Of a stretch of DNA of 64,000 nucleotides, positions 34,539-42,955 are shown one piece after another. Under the pieces are notes generated by a model. That model saw only the letters and a list, made by a program, of their open reading frames with translations, made no database searches and was not told the origin of the DNA. How positions within the stretch are numbered: position 1 is the first letter of the stretch; each line of letters begins with the position of its first letter. Source of the stretch: an uncultured Muribaculaceae bacterium (GTDB lineage: Bacteria > Bacteroidota > Bacteroidia > Bacteroidales > Muribaculaceae); NCBI GenBank assembly GCA_934636465.1, contig CAKUAR010000012.1, positions 1 through 64,000 on the forward strand, written 5' to 3'. Made by a program: the position numbers and the translations under genes.

Positions 34539-35726
34539 TTATTTCTTTGCGGCTGCTGCGGCTGCCTTGGCAGCGGCTGCACTCTTGGGTTGTATTACAG
34601 TGCCCTCTTTAACTTGTGTGCCCACACCTTCGGTCACAACCACGTCACCCACGTTCAGACCCTTGGTCACCACGTAGTTCACGCCATCGTTTTCAGGCAG
34701 CACAGTGATTGGCTTGCTCACAGCCTTGCTTGAGTCGCCCACCACATACACATACTTAATGTCTTGCACCTCATAGGTTGCCTTTTGTGGCACGAGAATC
34801 ACGTTTTGAGAGTTCGACGGAATCAGCACCTCGCCTGTTGCGCCGCTGTGAAGCATGCCGTTCTCGTTGGGGAACAAGGCTCGCACTTGTGCAGAACCAG
34901 TGGAACTGTCAAGCACACCACTCACAGTTGACACACGGCCAGGCTTGGCATACACTGTGCCGTCGGCAAGCTTAAACTGCACTGGCGGCAACTGGCGTAT
35001 TCCAGCTTCAAGTGATTGGGCACCATTGTGGGTAAGCTCCAAAATCTGCTTTTCGTTGAGAGAGAAGTAGGCATACACTTGAGCGTTGTCTGAAATGGTG
35101 GTCAGAGCTTGGCCAGATGGACTTGCAAGCGAACCCTCACGGTTAGGAATTGCACCCACCACACCGGCACATGGCGCTTTCACCACCGAGTATGAGAGGT
35201 TCTTCTTTGCATTCACGAGCGATGCCTTTGCCTGGCTGAGTTGTGCTTTTGCACTTTGCAGAGCCAGTGCGGCTGTCTCATACTGATAATTACTGATAAT
35301 GTTTTTGTCCAAAAGCGATTTCTGGTTGTTGGCAGTGAGCTGGGCGGTAGCAACCTGCGACTGTGCTGCAGCCACTGCTGCCTGAGCCGAGCGCACGGCA
35401 GCCTCAAGCTGCACTTGGTCAATGATGAAGAGTGTCTGACCCTTGCTCACACGCTGACCCTCATCTACACACACTTTTGTGATGAAGCCCGAAATCTGCG
35501 GACGTATCTCAATATCCATCTTACCCTTGATGGTTGCCGGATAAGATGTGTTTAAGTTCACGCTTCCTAAAGCCACCTTGTAGGTATCTACTTGAGCTGT
35601 AGCACCAGCACCTGGCATTCCTGCCTGTTGCTGGGCGTCTTTTCCTCCACAAGATGTCATAATCACAAACAAACTGGCTGCCAACATACTTTTCGACAGC
35701 GTAAAAAACTTCTTTTTCTTAATCAT
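34539..35726 (-). CDS. RND efflux periplasmic adaptor (membrane fusion protein)
   Basis: A 395-residue lipoprotein with signal FTLSKSMLAASLFVIMTSCG and Cys near residue 26. In order it has a beta-barrel strand, a lipoyl half (GKMDIEIRPQISGFITKVCV), a helical hairpin rich in Ala/Gln (AVAAAQSQVATAQLTANNQK), the second lipoyl half (VKAPCAGVVGAIPNREGSLA), the beta-barrel and the membrane-proximal domain. The C-terminal 15 residues are Ala/Lys-rich (AAAKAAAAAAKK). It is the first gene of the operon, with a promoter at 35929-35958, and bridges permease and outer-membrane channel. Confidence 0.92.
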   Translation of the reverse strand: MIKKKKFFTLSKSMLAASLFVIMTSCGGKDAQQQAGMPGAGATAQVDTYKVALGSVNLNTSYPATIKGKMDIEIRPQISGFITKVCVDEGQRVSKGQTLFIIDQVQLEAAVRSAQAAVAAAQSQVATAQLTANNQKSLLDKNIISNYQYETAALALQSAKAQLSQAKASLVNAKKNLSYSVVKAPCAGVVGAIPNREGSLASPSGQALTTISDNAQVYAYFSLNEKQILELTHNGAQSLEAGIRQLPPVQFKLADGTVYAKPGRVSTVSGVLDSSTGSAQVRALFPNENGMLHSGATGEVLIPSNSQNVILVPQKATYEVQDIKYVYVVGDSSKAVSKPITVLPENDGVNYVVTKGLNVGDVVVTEGVGTQVKEGTVIQPKSAAAAKAAAAAAKK

Positions 35727-35928
35727 AGCTGATTATGTTTATAACTATTTTCACTTAAAAATTTTCTCATTATGTTGTTTTTCAAAAAAAACTTCCCTAT
35801 TCTTTCGTGTGTGTATCGTTGATTTGCGTCGTGGTGTCCGCACTGTTTTTGTTTGTCGCAACAGCAGGCTGATTTTGGACTATTTGCACTACGCCTTTTC
35901 TCATAAAACACTTCACTTTTCAGCGTTG

Positions 35929-35958
35929 CAAAATTACTAATCATTAAATGTCTGCAAA
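35929..35958 (-). promoter_or_regulatory. Promoter of the RND efflux operon
   Basis: On the minus strand TTTG (35955-35958) and TAATTTTG (35929-35936) are spaced by 18 bases. The leader to the adaptor start is about 195 bases, long enough for post-transcriptional control. Confidence 0.6.
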
Positions 35959-36044
35959 TGGTCAAAACCTTAACAAAAAATGGTCAAAACTTCCACGCGA
36001 AATTAAAAAACGTGAATATCACGCTCAATTTTGGTTAATATTAG

Positions 36045-36074
36045 AAAAAAGCCATGCTTTTTTGTGGCTTTTTT
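36045..36074 (-). terminator. Terminator of mtgA
   Basis: AAAAAAGCCA pairs with TGGCTTTTTT around a 10-base loop, with a T run on the minus-strand 3' side. It lies 10 bases past the mtgA stop. Confidence 0.7.
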
Positions 36075-36083
36075 CGCCACGGC

Positions 36084-36776
36084 TCACGGTCGGCAGCCCA
36101 TTTTGCAGTCCTCTATCTGCCCCATCACTCGGCGTATGTCGGCGCTGCGCTTTATCATATATTTGCTTGGCTTGCCCGAATTAAACCTGCGCGGGTTGGG
36201 CAGTGATGCCGCTATCAGCGAAGCCTGACGCTTGTTGAGCCGGCTTGCGCTCTTGTCAAAATGGTCATAACTCACAGCCTCGGCACCATATATGCCGTTG
36301 CCCATTTCTATTGAGTTAAGATACACTTCCATTATGCGCTGCTTGCCCCAAATCTTCTCTATCATCACCGTGAAATAGGCTTCAAGCCCCTTGCGCAGCC
36401 AGCTGTGGCCAGGCCACAAAAACACGTTTTTTGCCGTCTGCTGCGATATTGTGCTCGCGCCGCGCTCACGACCGCCGTGCATGGCCTCAAGGCGAGCCTT
36501 GTAGATTTGCTCAAAGTCAAACCCATCGTGTTTCAAAAACAAGTTGTCCTCGCTTGCCATCACAGCCTGCGGCAAGGCGTGCGAAATTTCATCGAGCGGC
36601 ACCCATTTGTGGTCAAGGCGCAGCGTCTGCCCCTCTGCCACCTGCTCCACGCATCTTATAAGCATAAGTGGAGTGACATACACCGGCAGCCACTTCAGCA
36701 CCACTACCGAGAGTATGGTGGTAGTGAAGAAGAAAATTGCGATGTTTCTTAACCAATGTATTGCAGGACGTAGCAT
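36084..36776 (-). CDS. mtgA: Monofunctional peptidoglycan glycosyltransferase (GT51)
   Basis: A 230-residue membrane-anchored enzyme that polymerises lipid II. One N-terminal helix (IAIFFFTTTILSVVVLKWLP) is followed by the GT51 domain. MASEDNLFLKHDGFD near residue 72 gives the catalytic Glu of the EDxxF motif, RGASTISQQTAKNVFL near 106 is motif 2, KIWGKQRIMEVYLNSIEMG near 141 is motif 3 with the second Glu, and GIYGAEAVSYDHF follows. There is no transpeptidase domain. The length is standard for MtgA. It is a single gene with its own terminator; a possible TAATTTTG box is at 36807-36814 on the minus strand. Confidence 0.92.
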   Translation of the reverse strand: MLRPAIHWLRNIAIFFFTTTILSVVVLKWLPVYVTPLMLIRCVEQVAEGQTLRLDHKWVPLDEISHALPQAVMASEDNLFLKHDGFDFEQIYKARLEAMHGGRERGASTISQQTAKNVFLWPGHSWLRKGLEAYFTVMIEKIWGKQRIMEVYLNSIEMGNGIYGAEAVSYDHFDKSASRLNKRQASLIAASLPNPRRFNSGKPSKYMIKRSADIRRVMGQIEDCKMGCRP

Positions 36777-36879
36777 GTTTTTACCGTTCCATTTGATTTA
36801 GGTGTGCAAAATTACACATTATTTTCCACACGCATCCACCACTTGCCCAAAAATCAACAAAAACGCCAATAAACACAGC

Positions 36880-36905
36880 GAGGGTGGCACCCATGCGCCA
36901 CCCTC
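36880..36905 (-). terminator. Hairpin after the GH127-like gene
   Basis: GAGGGTGGC pairs with GCCACCCTC around eight bases, with a moderately T-rich 3' flank on the minus strand. It lies 49 bases past the stop of the gene at 36954. Confidence 0.55.
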
Positions 36906-36953
36906 ACCTCTCGCCACACTGGCAAATGCCGTGTGCGTGCGTTTTTTATATCA

Positions 36954-38792
36954 TCATTTCAACTTAGGGTCGTTTACTTCGGGCAGCCACACGCGGTAGC
37001 GCTGTGCCTTGTCCCATGTGTTGCCGGCCGAGCCGTAGTCACACATCTTGATTTGACCCTCGTGGTTAAACTCGTTATACAAACCCTTATACACTTTCAC
37101 GAAAAATGACTGCCATGCAAAACCCTTGTCCTTATTTTCGGTCAGCTCCACATAGCCGTCCTTCTCCACAAGCCGCAGCGACTCGTCCACGAAGCCATCG
37201 CCAAATCGGCTGTCACGTGCAAGCACCACAGGACCGCGCGTCACAGCCAGGCAGTGGTTAAGCTTATGCACACGGCCACGCATGTCGAAACCGAGTGTCA
37301 CCACATCGCCTTTCTGCCATGTGCGGTCTATGGCCAGATAGTTTCCGGCGCTCACGCCGTCCACGGCCTCACCGTTTACCTTCACCACGGTTCGTGCGCT
37401 CCAAGCCGGTATGCGCAACTTCAAAACGAATTTTTCACTCTTTTCCGGATTTACCAGCACCTTCACGTCGCCGCTTTCAGGATAAGTGGACTGTTGCGTG
37501 AGGCTCACTGTGTTTTTACCCACTTTCACCGTAGCCGATCCTTGGCCATACAAGTTCACGTCTATGCCGTTGGCCTTGGCTATGTAGGCATACATCGGTA
37601 TCAGCGCGTATGCTCTTGGGCCGTTGGCGTTGCAGCAGTTGATGTGTATGCCGCACTGGTGCTCGCCCTCCTCGCGGTAGCCCTCAAGCGGAGTGTATTT
37701 CACAATTTGCGAACCGTCGCCCTTCATTGAGCCAAGCAAGGCGTTATATATCGTCTGCTCTATGCAGTCGGCATATTTCGGGTCCTCGGTCAAACGCAGC
37801 AAGCGGTTGCACAGCTGCAGCCAGGTGAACGTGACACACGTTTCCTGCGGCAGCAGCGTAGCATAGGTCTGCATGGTCTTGCCGCCATACCAGCACTCTT
37901 GCGACGCTCCCGACCCGCCTATGGTTATCTCTTCGGCTATTATGTGGTTGACAACCTTCTTCACCACGTCGAGGTATTCAGCCTTGCCAGTCACCTTGTA
38001 GAGTTCGAGCAAGCCTTCATAGCACGACATCATTTCATAAGCCTTGCGACCGTTTTTCTCACCATACCACACCTCGGTGTATGGTGTGCGCAGAGCCACC
38101 GGCACGTCGGCCTTGCTAAGCAGTTTTGGGCCGTCAGGGGTCTCCCACTGCGCCACAATCCACTCTGCAAAGTCGAGATATTTCTTTTCGTTTGTTCGCT
38201 TGTAGATATACACCACCGGCTCGAGTATCGACGAGCTGGCCATGCCCACATAGTTGCCCGACTTCACTATGTCGCCTTTGCCTGGACCGAGCTGGGTCAT
38301 GGTGTAGTCAATCTCCATTTGAGCGGCTTTCAGCGCTTTTTTGTCGCCGGTCAAGTCATACCAGTCAACCAGCGCAAGAGCCACATATTTGCGTCCCCAC
38401 ACGTCCCAGCCACCAAGTTGGGCTTCTGGCTTGTAGTTGCCTATGTAGCCGTTTTTCTGCTGGGTGGCTATCAAGCTGGCCACACCGGCCTTGATTTTTT
38501 CAAACAGTGCTTTGTCGCGGTTATAGCGGTAAAGCCCTATTGCACCCTGCGTCCACTTGCCCCAAAACTCCGTCTGCCACAGGCTCGTCTCGGTCTTGGT
38601 GCGAAACGGAGCCACCAGCTCGTCAACGTCTTGGTTCATCACCCGGCCAGTGATGCAAGCCTCTATGCGGCTGCCCAGATAGCCGCCCACCGTCACGCCC
38701 TTCAACTCTGGTTGAGGCTCGGTATAGGCGCTTGCCGTGAGCGTTGCGGCTCCAACCAGCGCCAATGCGCAAAATTTGATTTTATTTTTCAT
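36954..38792 (-). CDS. GH127/DUF1680-type beta-L-arabinofuranosidase-like enzyme, exported
   Basis: A 612-residue protein with signal peptide MKNKIKFCALALVGAATLTA. The catalytic part is an (alpha/alpha)6 barrel followed by beta-sandwich domains. The unusual zinc-thiolate site of GH127 is complete: QETCVTF near residue 315 supplies a Glu and a Cys, and HINCCNANGPR near 386 supplies the Cys pair, one of which is the nucleophile. HypBA1 of this family removes beta-L-arabinofuranose from hydroxyproline-linked plant glycans; GH146 enzymes use the same site, so substrate is open. It is probably periplasmic. It is followed upstream (higher coordinates) by a WG-repeat lipoprotein, a sugar kinase and a trehalase on the same strand. 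Confidence 0.82.
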   Translation of the reverse strand: MKNKIKFCALALVGAATLTASAYTEPQPELKGVTVGGYLGSRIEACITGRVMNQDVDELVAPFRTKTETSLWQTEFWGKWTQGAIGLYRYNRDKALFEKIKAGVASLIATQQKNGYIGNYKPEAQLGGWDVWGRKYVALALVDWYDLTGDKKALKAAQMEIDYTMTQLGPGKGDIVKSGNYVGMASSSILEPVVYIYKRTNEKKYLDFAEWIVAQWETPDGPKLLSKADVPVALRTPYTEVWYGEKNGRKAYEMMSCYEGLLELYKVTGKAEYLDVVKKVVNHIIAEEITIGGSGASQECWYGGKTMQTYATLLPQETCVTFTWLQLCNRLLRLTEDPKYADCIEQTIYNALLGSMKGDGSQIVKYTPLEGYREEGEHQCGIHINCCNANGPRAYALIPMYAYIAKANGIDVNLYGQGSATVKVGKNTVSLTQQSTYPESGDVKVLVNPEKSEKFVLKLRIPAWSARTVVKVNGEAVDGVSAGNYLAIDRTWQKGDVVTLGFDMRGRVHKLNHCLAVTRGPVVLARDSRFGDGFVDESLRLVEKDGYVELTENKDKGFAWQSFFVKVYKGLYNEFNHEGQIKMCDYGSAGNTWDKAQRYRVWLPEVNDPKLK

Positions 38793-38819
38793 ATCAGTCT
38801 GTTTTTCTTAGGTCAGTCG

Positions 38820-40343
38820 TCACTTGCGAGGCTCTCTCGGCAGCGATTGTGCCATGGCCTTGTCCATATAGTAATACAGGCTCACCATGCCGCCTTTGTA
38901 GCCCACCGACACGGCTGTGCCGCTAGTTTCGCTCTCAAATATATTGTTGCCCTCATACACGAGCCCCACAGTGCCCAGATTGGCTGAAATCTTGCTCACT
39001 ATCTCCTCCTCTGTGCCTGGTGCGGTCTGCGCCAGGTTTGTGGATATGCTCACGCCAAGCAGTTTTGCGCCGTAGTTAAACTCCGGTGCTGCGGTTGGCG
39101 AGGCTTGCTTTGCCAAGTAGTCGTTGAAGAAATACAATATCACATACGCGCCCTCGGAGTGTGCCAGTGTGGCCATGCCCAGATATTGACGTGGGTCGTT
39201 GCCCACAAGTCGGTTCATGTCCATCAGCGTGCAGCCCTTGCGCGCACCGGCGGCATAGTCGCTGCCTATCATTTGCAGCATTGACCCTGCCACTATGTCG
39301 GTGTCGATAAATCCGGGTATGGCGAATATATCGGTAGGGCCAGCCTGAAAATCTGTAAACTTCACGTTGCCCACAGGTTGGTTTTTGCCGTCAAGAATTG
39401 TGTAAACACTGTCGCTCAAAACCAAGAAGCGGTCCTTGGCTATGTCGGATATGCGGTCATATTTCAGCGGAATTATCACGTTGTTGTCTTTGTCAACCAC
39501 TCCGCACTTGTTGTTGCGCATCACTATGTAGTTGAGCCCTGGTGTGAACGACACGTCTTGATATTTCTGTTTTTCCAGAGCCTCGCTGCCTTTCTCCGGG
39601 TTTGGCACTTCCTTGCCGGCGCGGTTCAGAAACACCACGCTGTCGCCGCGCTGCAGTGGCAGCACACCCATGCCAAAGTAAGGCATGAGCAGCTTATAGT
39701 CAGTTGAACTAACCGAAAACAGCTCCTTGCCCGAGCGGTCAATGGCAGTGATGTCGTATGCGCTGTCGGCCATCGTGCGTGTCACCACAGCGGCATCGCC
39801 GTGCAAAAACGACATTGCGTTGTCAAACTGCGCCGGTATCACCGTGTCGCCTTTCACGTCTATATAGCCGGCTTTGTTCTCTTCGTTGCGGAATATTGCG
39901 CGTCCGCGGCTAAACATGGAGCATGTGGTCACCGTCTTCGGCAGTTCTTTCACCACATTGCAGTTGCGGTCTATCACGCACAGTGCGCCGCCACGGCGGC
40001 TTGCCACAGCCACACCGTCGCTGCTGAATATTGTGGTGCTACCCCACTCACCGCCCACAGGCTTCTTTGGGTCGGCAATGTTGTAGTAACTGAAAGTTCC
40101 GTTTTTGTTTGGCACAAAATACATGTCTTCCACCACCGACGACGGTTCGTAGTCGTAAGCGTCTTTTGCCACCAGTTCTCCGGTTTTCAAATCCACGATA
40201 CTCCATTTCGACGACTTCACGAGCTTCACCGGCAAGTATCTTGTGTCGAGAGCATACTGCGTGCCGTTGTCGTTGCTGCAAGCGCACATCAGAGTTGCAG
40301 CAAGTGCAACCAAGGCGCAACCGAGAAAATGTTTCAATTTCAT
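38820..40343 (-). CDS. WG-repeat lipoprotein
   Basis: About 507 residues, with lipoprotein signal MKLKHFLGCALVALAATLMC and lipobox MCAC (Cys near 22). The body has repeats in which a strand ends in a turn with Gly and Asp (for example NKAGYIDVKGDTVIPAQFD and CGVVDKDNNVIIPLKYDRIS), the pattern of WG/KWG beta-propeller repeats. Such proteins are common surface or periplasmic lipoproteins in Bacteroidales with no known activity. The frame is open to 40397, but the extra 18 residues are basic and not signal-like. It lies 27 bases before the GH127-like gene, so co-transcription is likely. Confidence 0.68.
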   Translation of the reverse strand: MKLKHFLGCALVALAATLMCACSNDNGTQYALDTRYLPVKLVKSSKWSIVDLKTGELVAKDAYDYEPSSVVEDMYFVPNKNGTFSYYNIADPKKPVGGEWGSTTIFSSDGVAVASRRGGALCVIDRNCNVVKELPKTVTTCSMFSRGRAIFRNEENKAGYIDVKGDTVIPAQFDNAMSFLHGDAAVVTRTMADSAYDITAIDRSGKELFSVSSTDYKLLMPYFGMGVLPLQRGDSVVFLNRAGKEVPNPEKGSEALEKQKYQDVSFTPGLNYIVMRNNKCGVVDKDNNVIIPLKYDRISDIAKDRFLVLSDSVYTILDGKNQPVGNVKFTDFQAGPTDIFAIPGFIDTDIVAGSMLQMIGSDYAAGARKGCTLMDMNRLVGNDPRQYLGMATLAHSEGAYVILYFFNDYLAKQASPTAAPEFNYGAKLLGVSISTNLAQTAPGTEEEIVSKISANLGTVGLVYEGNNIFESETSGTAVSVGYKGGMVSLYYYMDKAMAQSLPREPRK

Positions 40344-40464
40344 AATCTTTCTATTGTGTTGTAAAGCCCGCCGTGGTGCTGCCTGGCAGCCCCGCAAGGC
40401 TTTTTGTTTCGTTTCTTATCTATTTTTATATTTTACTTTTTTACTCTGCAAAAATCAACGTGCA

Positions 40465-41385
40465 TCAGTCGTTAGCCTCCTTAAACCGCCTGGCAAGTTC
40501 AGCCGGCAGCTCCGGCATTGCACCGTGCTGTGTGCAAACAAATGCGCTCACATCTACGGCGAGTTTGTGGGCTGCTGCTATGCCCATTCCACCAAGCATG
40601 CCGCTCACAAATGCAGCTGTGAACGAGTCACCTGCGCCCACCGTGTCGGCCACGCACACGCGTGGTGTTTTCTCGTGATTGGCCGTGCCGTCGTCTGCAA
40701 ACACATAGCTGCCATCCTCGCCGCAAGTCAGCACAAGAGTGCTTATTGCATAACGCTTCATCAAGGCTCGCGCTGCAGTTTCCACATCTTCGAGCTTCAA
40801 ACCGGCAAGGCGAGTCACGAGTTCAAACTCCTCATCGTTAATTTTCAGCACATTGCATCGGTTCATTGAGTGCTCAAGCGTGGCAAAATCATAGAAATTT
40901 TGTCGCAGATTGATGTCAAATATTTTAAGGCAATCGGCTGGCGTAGCGTCAAGAAACTTGCTGATTGCGTCACGGCTTTCATTGCTGCGTTGTGCCAAGC
41001 TACCAAAACACACGGCTCTGCACGTTTTGGCAATCTCGCCCACAGCGGCAGAAAATGGTATATGATCCCAAGCCACATCTGGCGAAAACCTATATGCAGG
41101 CACGCCGTCGGCGTCAAGTGTCACATCCACCTTGCCCGTGGGGTAGTCAACCGCTGGCATCTCGCAGCGCAGACCTTTGGAGGCAAGCAAGTCAAGAGTT
41201 TCCTCGCCCAGCGCGTCGTTGCCCACAGCCGACACCGCCACGGCATTGCAACCGCACTGCATGGCATGATATGTGAAATTAGCAGGAGCGCCGCCAAGTT
41301 TGCGCCCACTGGGCAAGCAATCCCACAGCACCTCGCCAAGCCCCACCACAAGACGACAATTTTTGTTATCTGTATTCATCGACAT
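40465..41385 (-). CDS. PfkB-family carbohydrate kinase (fructokinase-like)
   Basis: A 306-residue ribokinase-fold kinase. The N terminus LVVGLGEVLWDCLPSGRKLG and GGAPANFTYHAMQCG near 34 is the PfkB sugar-binding block, and VADTVGAGDSFTAAFVSGML near 250 holds the catalytic Asp and anion hole. The sequence is closest in style to bacterial fructokinases. It starts eight bases after the trehalase stop. Start: ATG 41385 (MSMNTDN) or 41379; the longer frame to 41421 overlaps the trehalase end and is not needed. The true sugar could be fructose or another ketose. Confidence 0.82.
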   Translation of the reverse strand: MSMNTDNKNCRLVVGLGEVLWDCLPSGRKLGGAPANFTYHAMQCGCNAVAVSAVGNDALGEETLDLLASKGLRCEMPAVDYPTGKVDVTLDADGVPAYRFSPDVAWDHIPFSAAVGEIAKTCRAVCFGSLAQRSNESRDAISKFLDATPADCLKIFDINLRQNFYDFATLEHSMNRCNVLKINDEEFELVTRLAGLKLEDVETAARALMKRYAISTLVLTCGEDGSYVFADDGTANHEKTPRVCVADTVGAGDSFTAAFVSGMLGGMGIAAAHKLAVDVSAFVCTQHGAMPELPAELARRFKEAND

Positions 41386-41393
41386 TTCCACTA

Positions 41394-42716
41394 TCAGTTT
41401 GCCTCTAAATAAGCGGCACAAAACAGCACAGCTCCTGCTGTCCAGCCCATGAAGTCACCCGGAGTGCCATATTCAGCAGCAGCGTCGTTGTTACCAGTCA
41501 CTGCATTATATTTTTCCCACAGCACCCCAGTTTCATTATATTGCTTCACATTGCTGTCAAGATATTTTTTTGCTATGCGGCGTGCGGCGGTCTTGTAGCC
41601 ATAGCGGTCAAGGCCGGCTATCACATTATATGTAATTGCAGCCCAGCAGTTGGGATAATCCCACTGATATGTCAGTGGGCGTGTTCCATTTTCACAGGCG
41701 GCTATGCCATGAGCCATTTCAAGTTTGCTGAGGCCTCGCACAGCGGCTTTTGCCTGGGCTGCGGTCATAACACCGGCGTTCATAAGGTTGTAGCTTCCGC
41801 CGCTATACACGCGGCTTTGCTTTTTGTTCACAAAGTCATAGTCATAAAACAGGCCGTTTGCCTTGTTGTAGCAGTACTTGTTGATTAAATGGCGGCGTTT
41901 TTGTGCGCGTTCACGCCACTTTTGCCCGCCGGCCAAGCCAAGTTCCTTATAGAAATATTCAAAATTTTTCTCATAGATATATAGGTTGGCGTTCAAATCC
42001 ACCGGATTGAAGTCCATGCAGCGCTGGCTGTATCGCGGATTGAAATCCCAGCCCGACTCCGCCTCGGCAAGCCAGTGAGCACCGGCTTTCAGCCTGTCGG
42101 CCTCCGATGTTTTTCTGTCTTTGGCATCTACACCGAGTCGGCTGGCTATTGCATCATAAAATCCGAGCAGCTCCTCGTTGGTGGCGTTGTGGCCATAGCG
42201 GTTAAGGCCATTGGGAGCTATTCTCTTAGTCATCCAGAAGTTATATTCCTTTTCCAGTGCTTTCACCGTCTGGCGCAACCACTCCTTGTCATGCGTCACC
42301 TCATATATGTCGCGCACCATGAGACTTGCGTATGGTGGCTGGGTGCGGTTGAGCAACGCCTTGTGCGAGCCGTTTGGCATATAGCCGAATTTGTCTATCA
42401 AATAGGTTATGCAGGCAAGGTTGTTTTTGGCTTGCTCCACATTGCCAAGCAAGAGCAAACCCTTATTGGTGAAATAAGTGTCCCAATAATACATTTCCTG
42501 AAATGCACCCTTCACACACGGCACGCTATATGGCTTCGGCAACGCTATCACAGAACCCTCATCTTTAGGCGTTTCACGCACCGACTGGGGCATTACACTG
42601 TCAATATGATGCCACAGGCGCTCCACATCGGCCGACATCTTTTCGCCGTGGCACACAGCCGTTGCTCCCACAAGAGCCAACAGCAACAATACACATTTTT
42701 TCATTGCAAGTTTCAT
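41394..42716 (-). CDS. treF: Trehalase-like GH37 enzyme, exported
   Basis: A 440-residue (alpha/alpha)6 enzyme with signal peptide MKLAMKKCVLLLLALVGATA. Trehalase signatures are present in order: GAFQEMYYWDTYF near residue 75 (PGGRFxExYxWDxY type), ESGWDFNPRYS near 220 with the catalytic Asp, and QWDYPNCWAAI near 350 (QWDxPxGWAP type; Cys and Ala replace Gly and Pro). At about 420 mature residues it is shorter than E. coli TreA. Periplasmic hydrolysis of trehalose to glucose is expected. The frame extends to 42926, but the extra 70 residues overlap the promoter (TATCTTTG, minus, 42782-42789). It is the first gene of a run with pfkB, then the WG-repeat and GH127 genes. Confidence 0.8.
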   Translation of the reverse strand: MKLAMKKCVLLLLALVGATAVCHGEKMSADVERLWHHIDSVMPQSVRETPKDEGSVIALPKPYSVPCVKGAFQEMYYWDTYFTNKGLLLLGNVEQAKNNLACITYLIDKFGYMPNGSHKALLNRTQPPYASLMVRDIYEVTHDKEWLRQTVKALEKEYNFWMTKRIAPNGLNRYGHNATNEELLGFYDAIASRLGVDAKDRKTSEADRLKAGAHWLAEAESGWDFNPRYSQRCMDFNPVDLNANLYIYEKNFEYFYKELGLAGGQKWRERAQKRRHLINKYCYNKANGLFYDYDFVNKKQSRVYSGGSYNLMNAGVMTAAQAKAAVRGLSKLEMAHGIAACENGTRPLTYQWDYPNCWAAITYNVIAGLDRYGYKTAARRIAKKYLDSNVKQYNETGVLWEKYNAVTGNNDAAAEYGTPGDFMGWTAGAVLFCAAYLEAN

Positions 42717-42781
42717 ATCTTTGGTAATAAAGCAATCACCACACGCGGCAGGTACAAGCCCAACGCACTGCGGCTTCTCTA

Positions 42782-42789
42782 CAAAGATA
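42782..42789 (-). promoter_or_regulatory. -7 box of the trehalase gene
   Basis: Minus-strand TATCTTTG, a consensus TAnnTTTG, 66 bases before the trehalase ATG. Confidence 0.5.
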
Positions 42790-42905
42790 GTGCAAATCGA
42801 ACGCAGAAAAATGTGCTTGCTCATTTTTTTTGCCAAGATGCGGCTATCTTGCCTGGCTTCTGCTCCATTTTGTGCCACAGGCAAGGTTAATTCTCGCAGA
42901 TTAAG

Positions 42906-42913
42906 TAACTTTG
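42906..42913 (+). promoter_or_regulatory. -7 box of queA
   Basis: TAACTTTG, a consensus match, 43 bases before the queA ATG and divergent from the trehalase promoter. Confidence 0.5.
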
Positions 42914-42955
42914 CATCACAAAACAATAAGAAACAAACTATAAAGAAACTATAAG

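Larger units (their letters stand above)
35727..36083. other. Leader of the efflux operon and tail of mtgA
   Basis: No ORF is convincing. It contains a consensus promoter for the efflux operon (35929-35958), an AT-rich leader of about 195 bases, and the mtgA terminator at 36045-36074. I see no local repressor gene. Confidence 0.6.
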
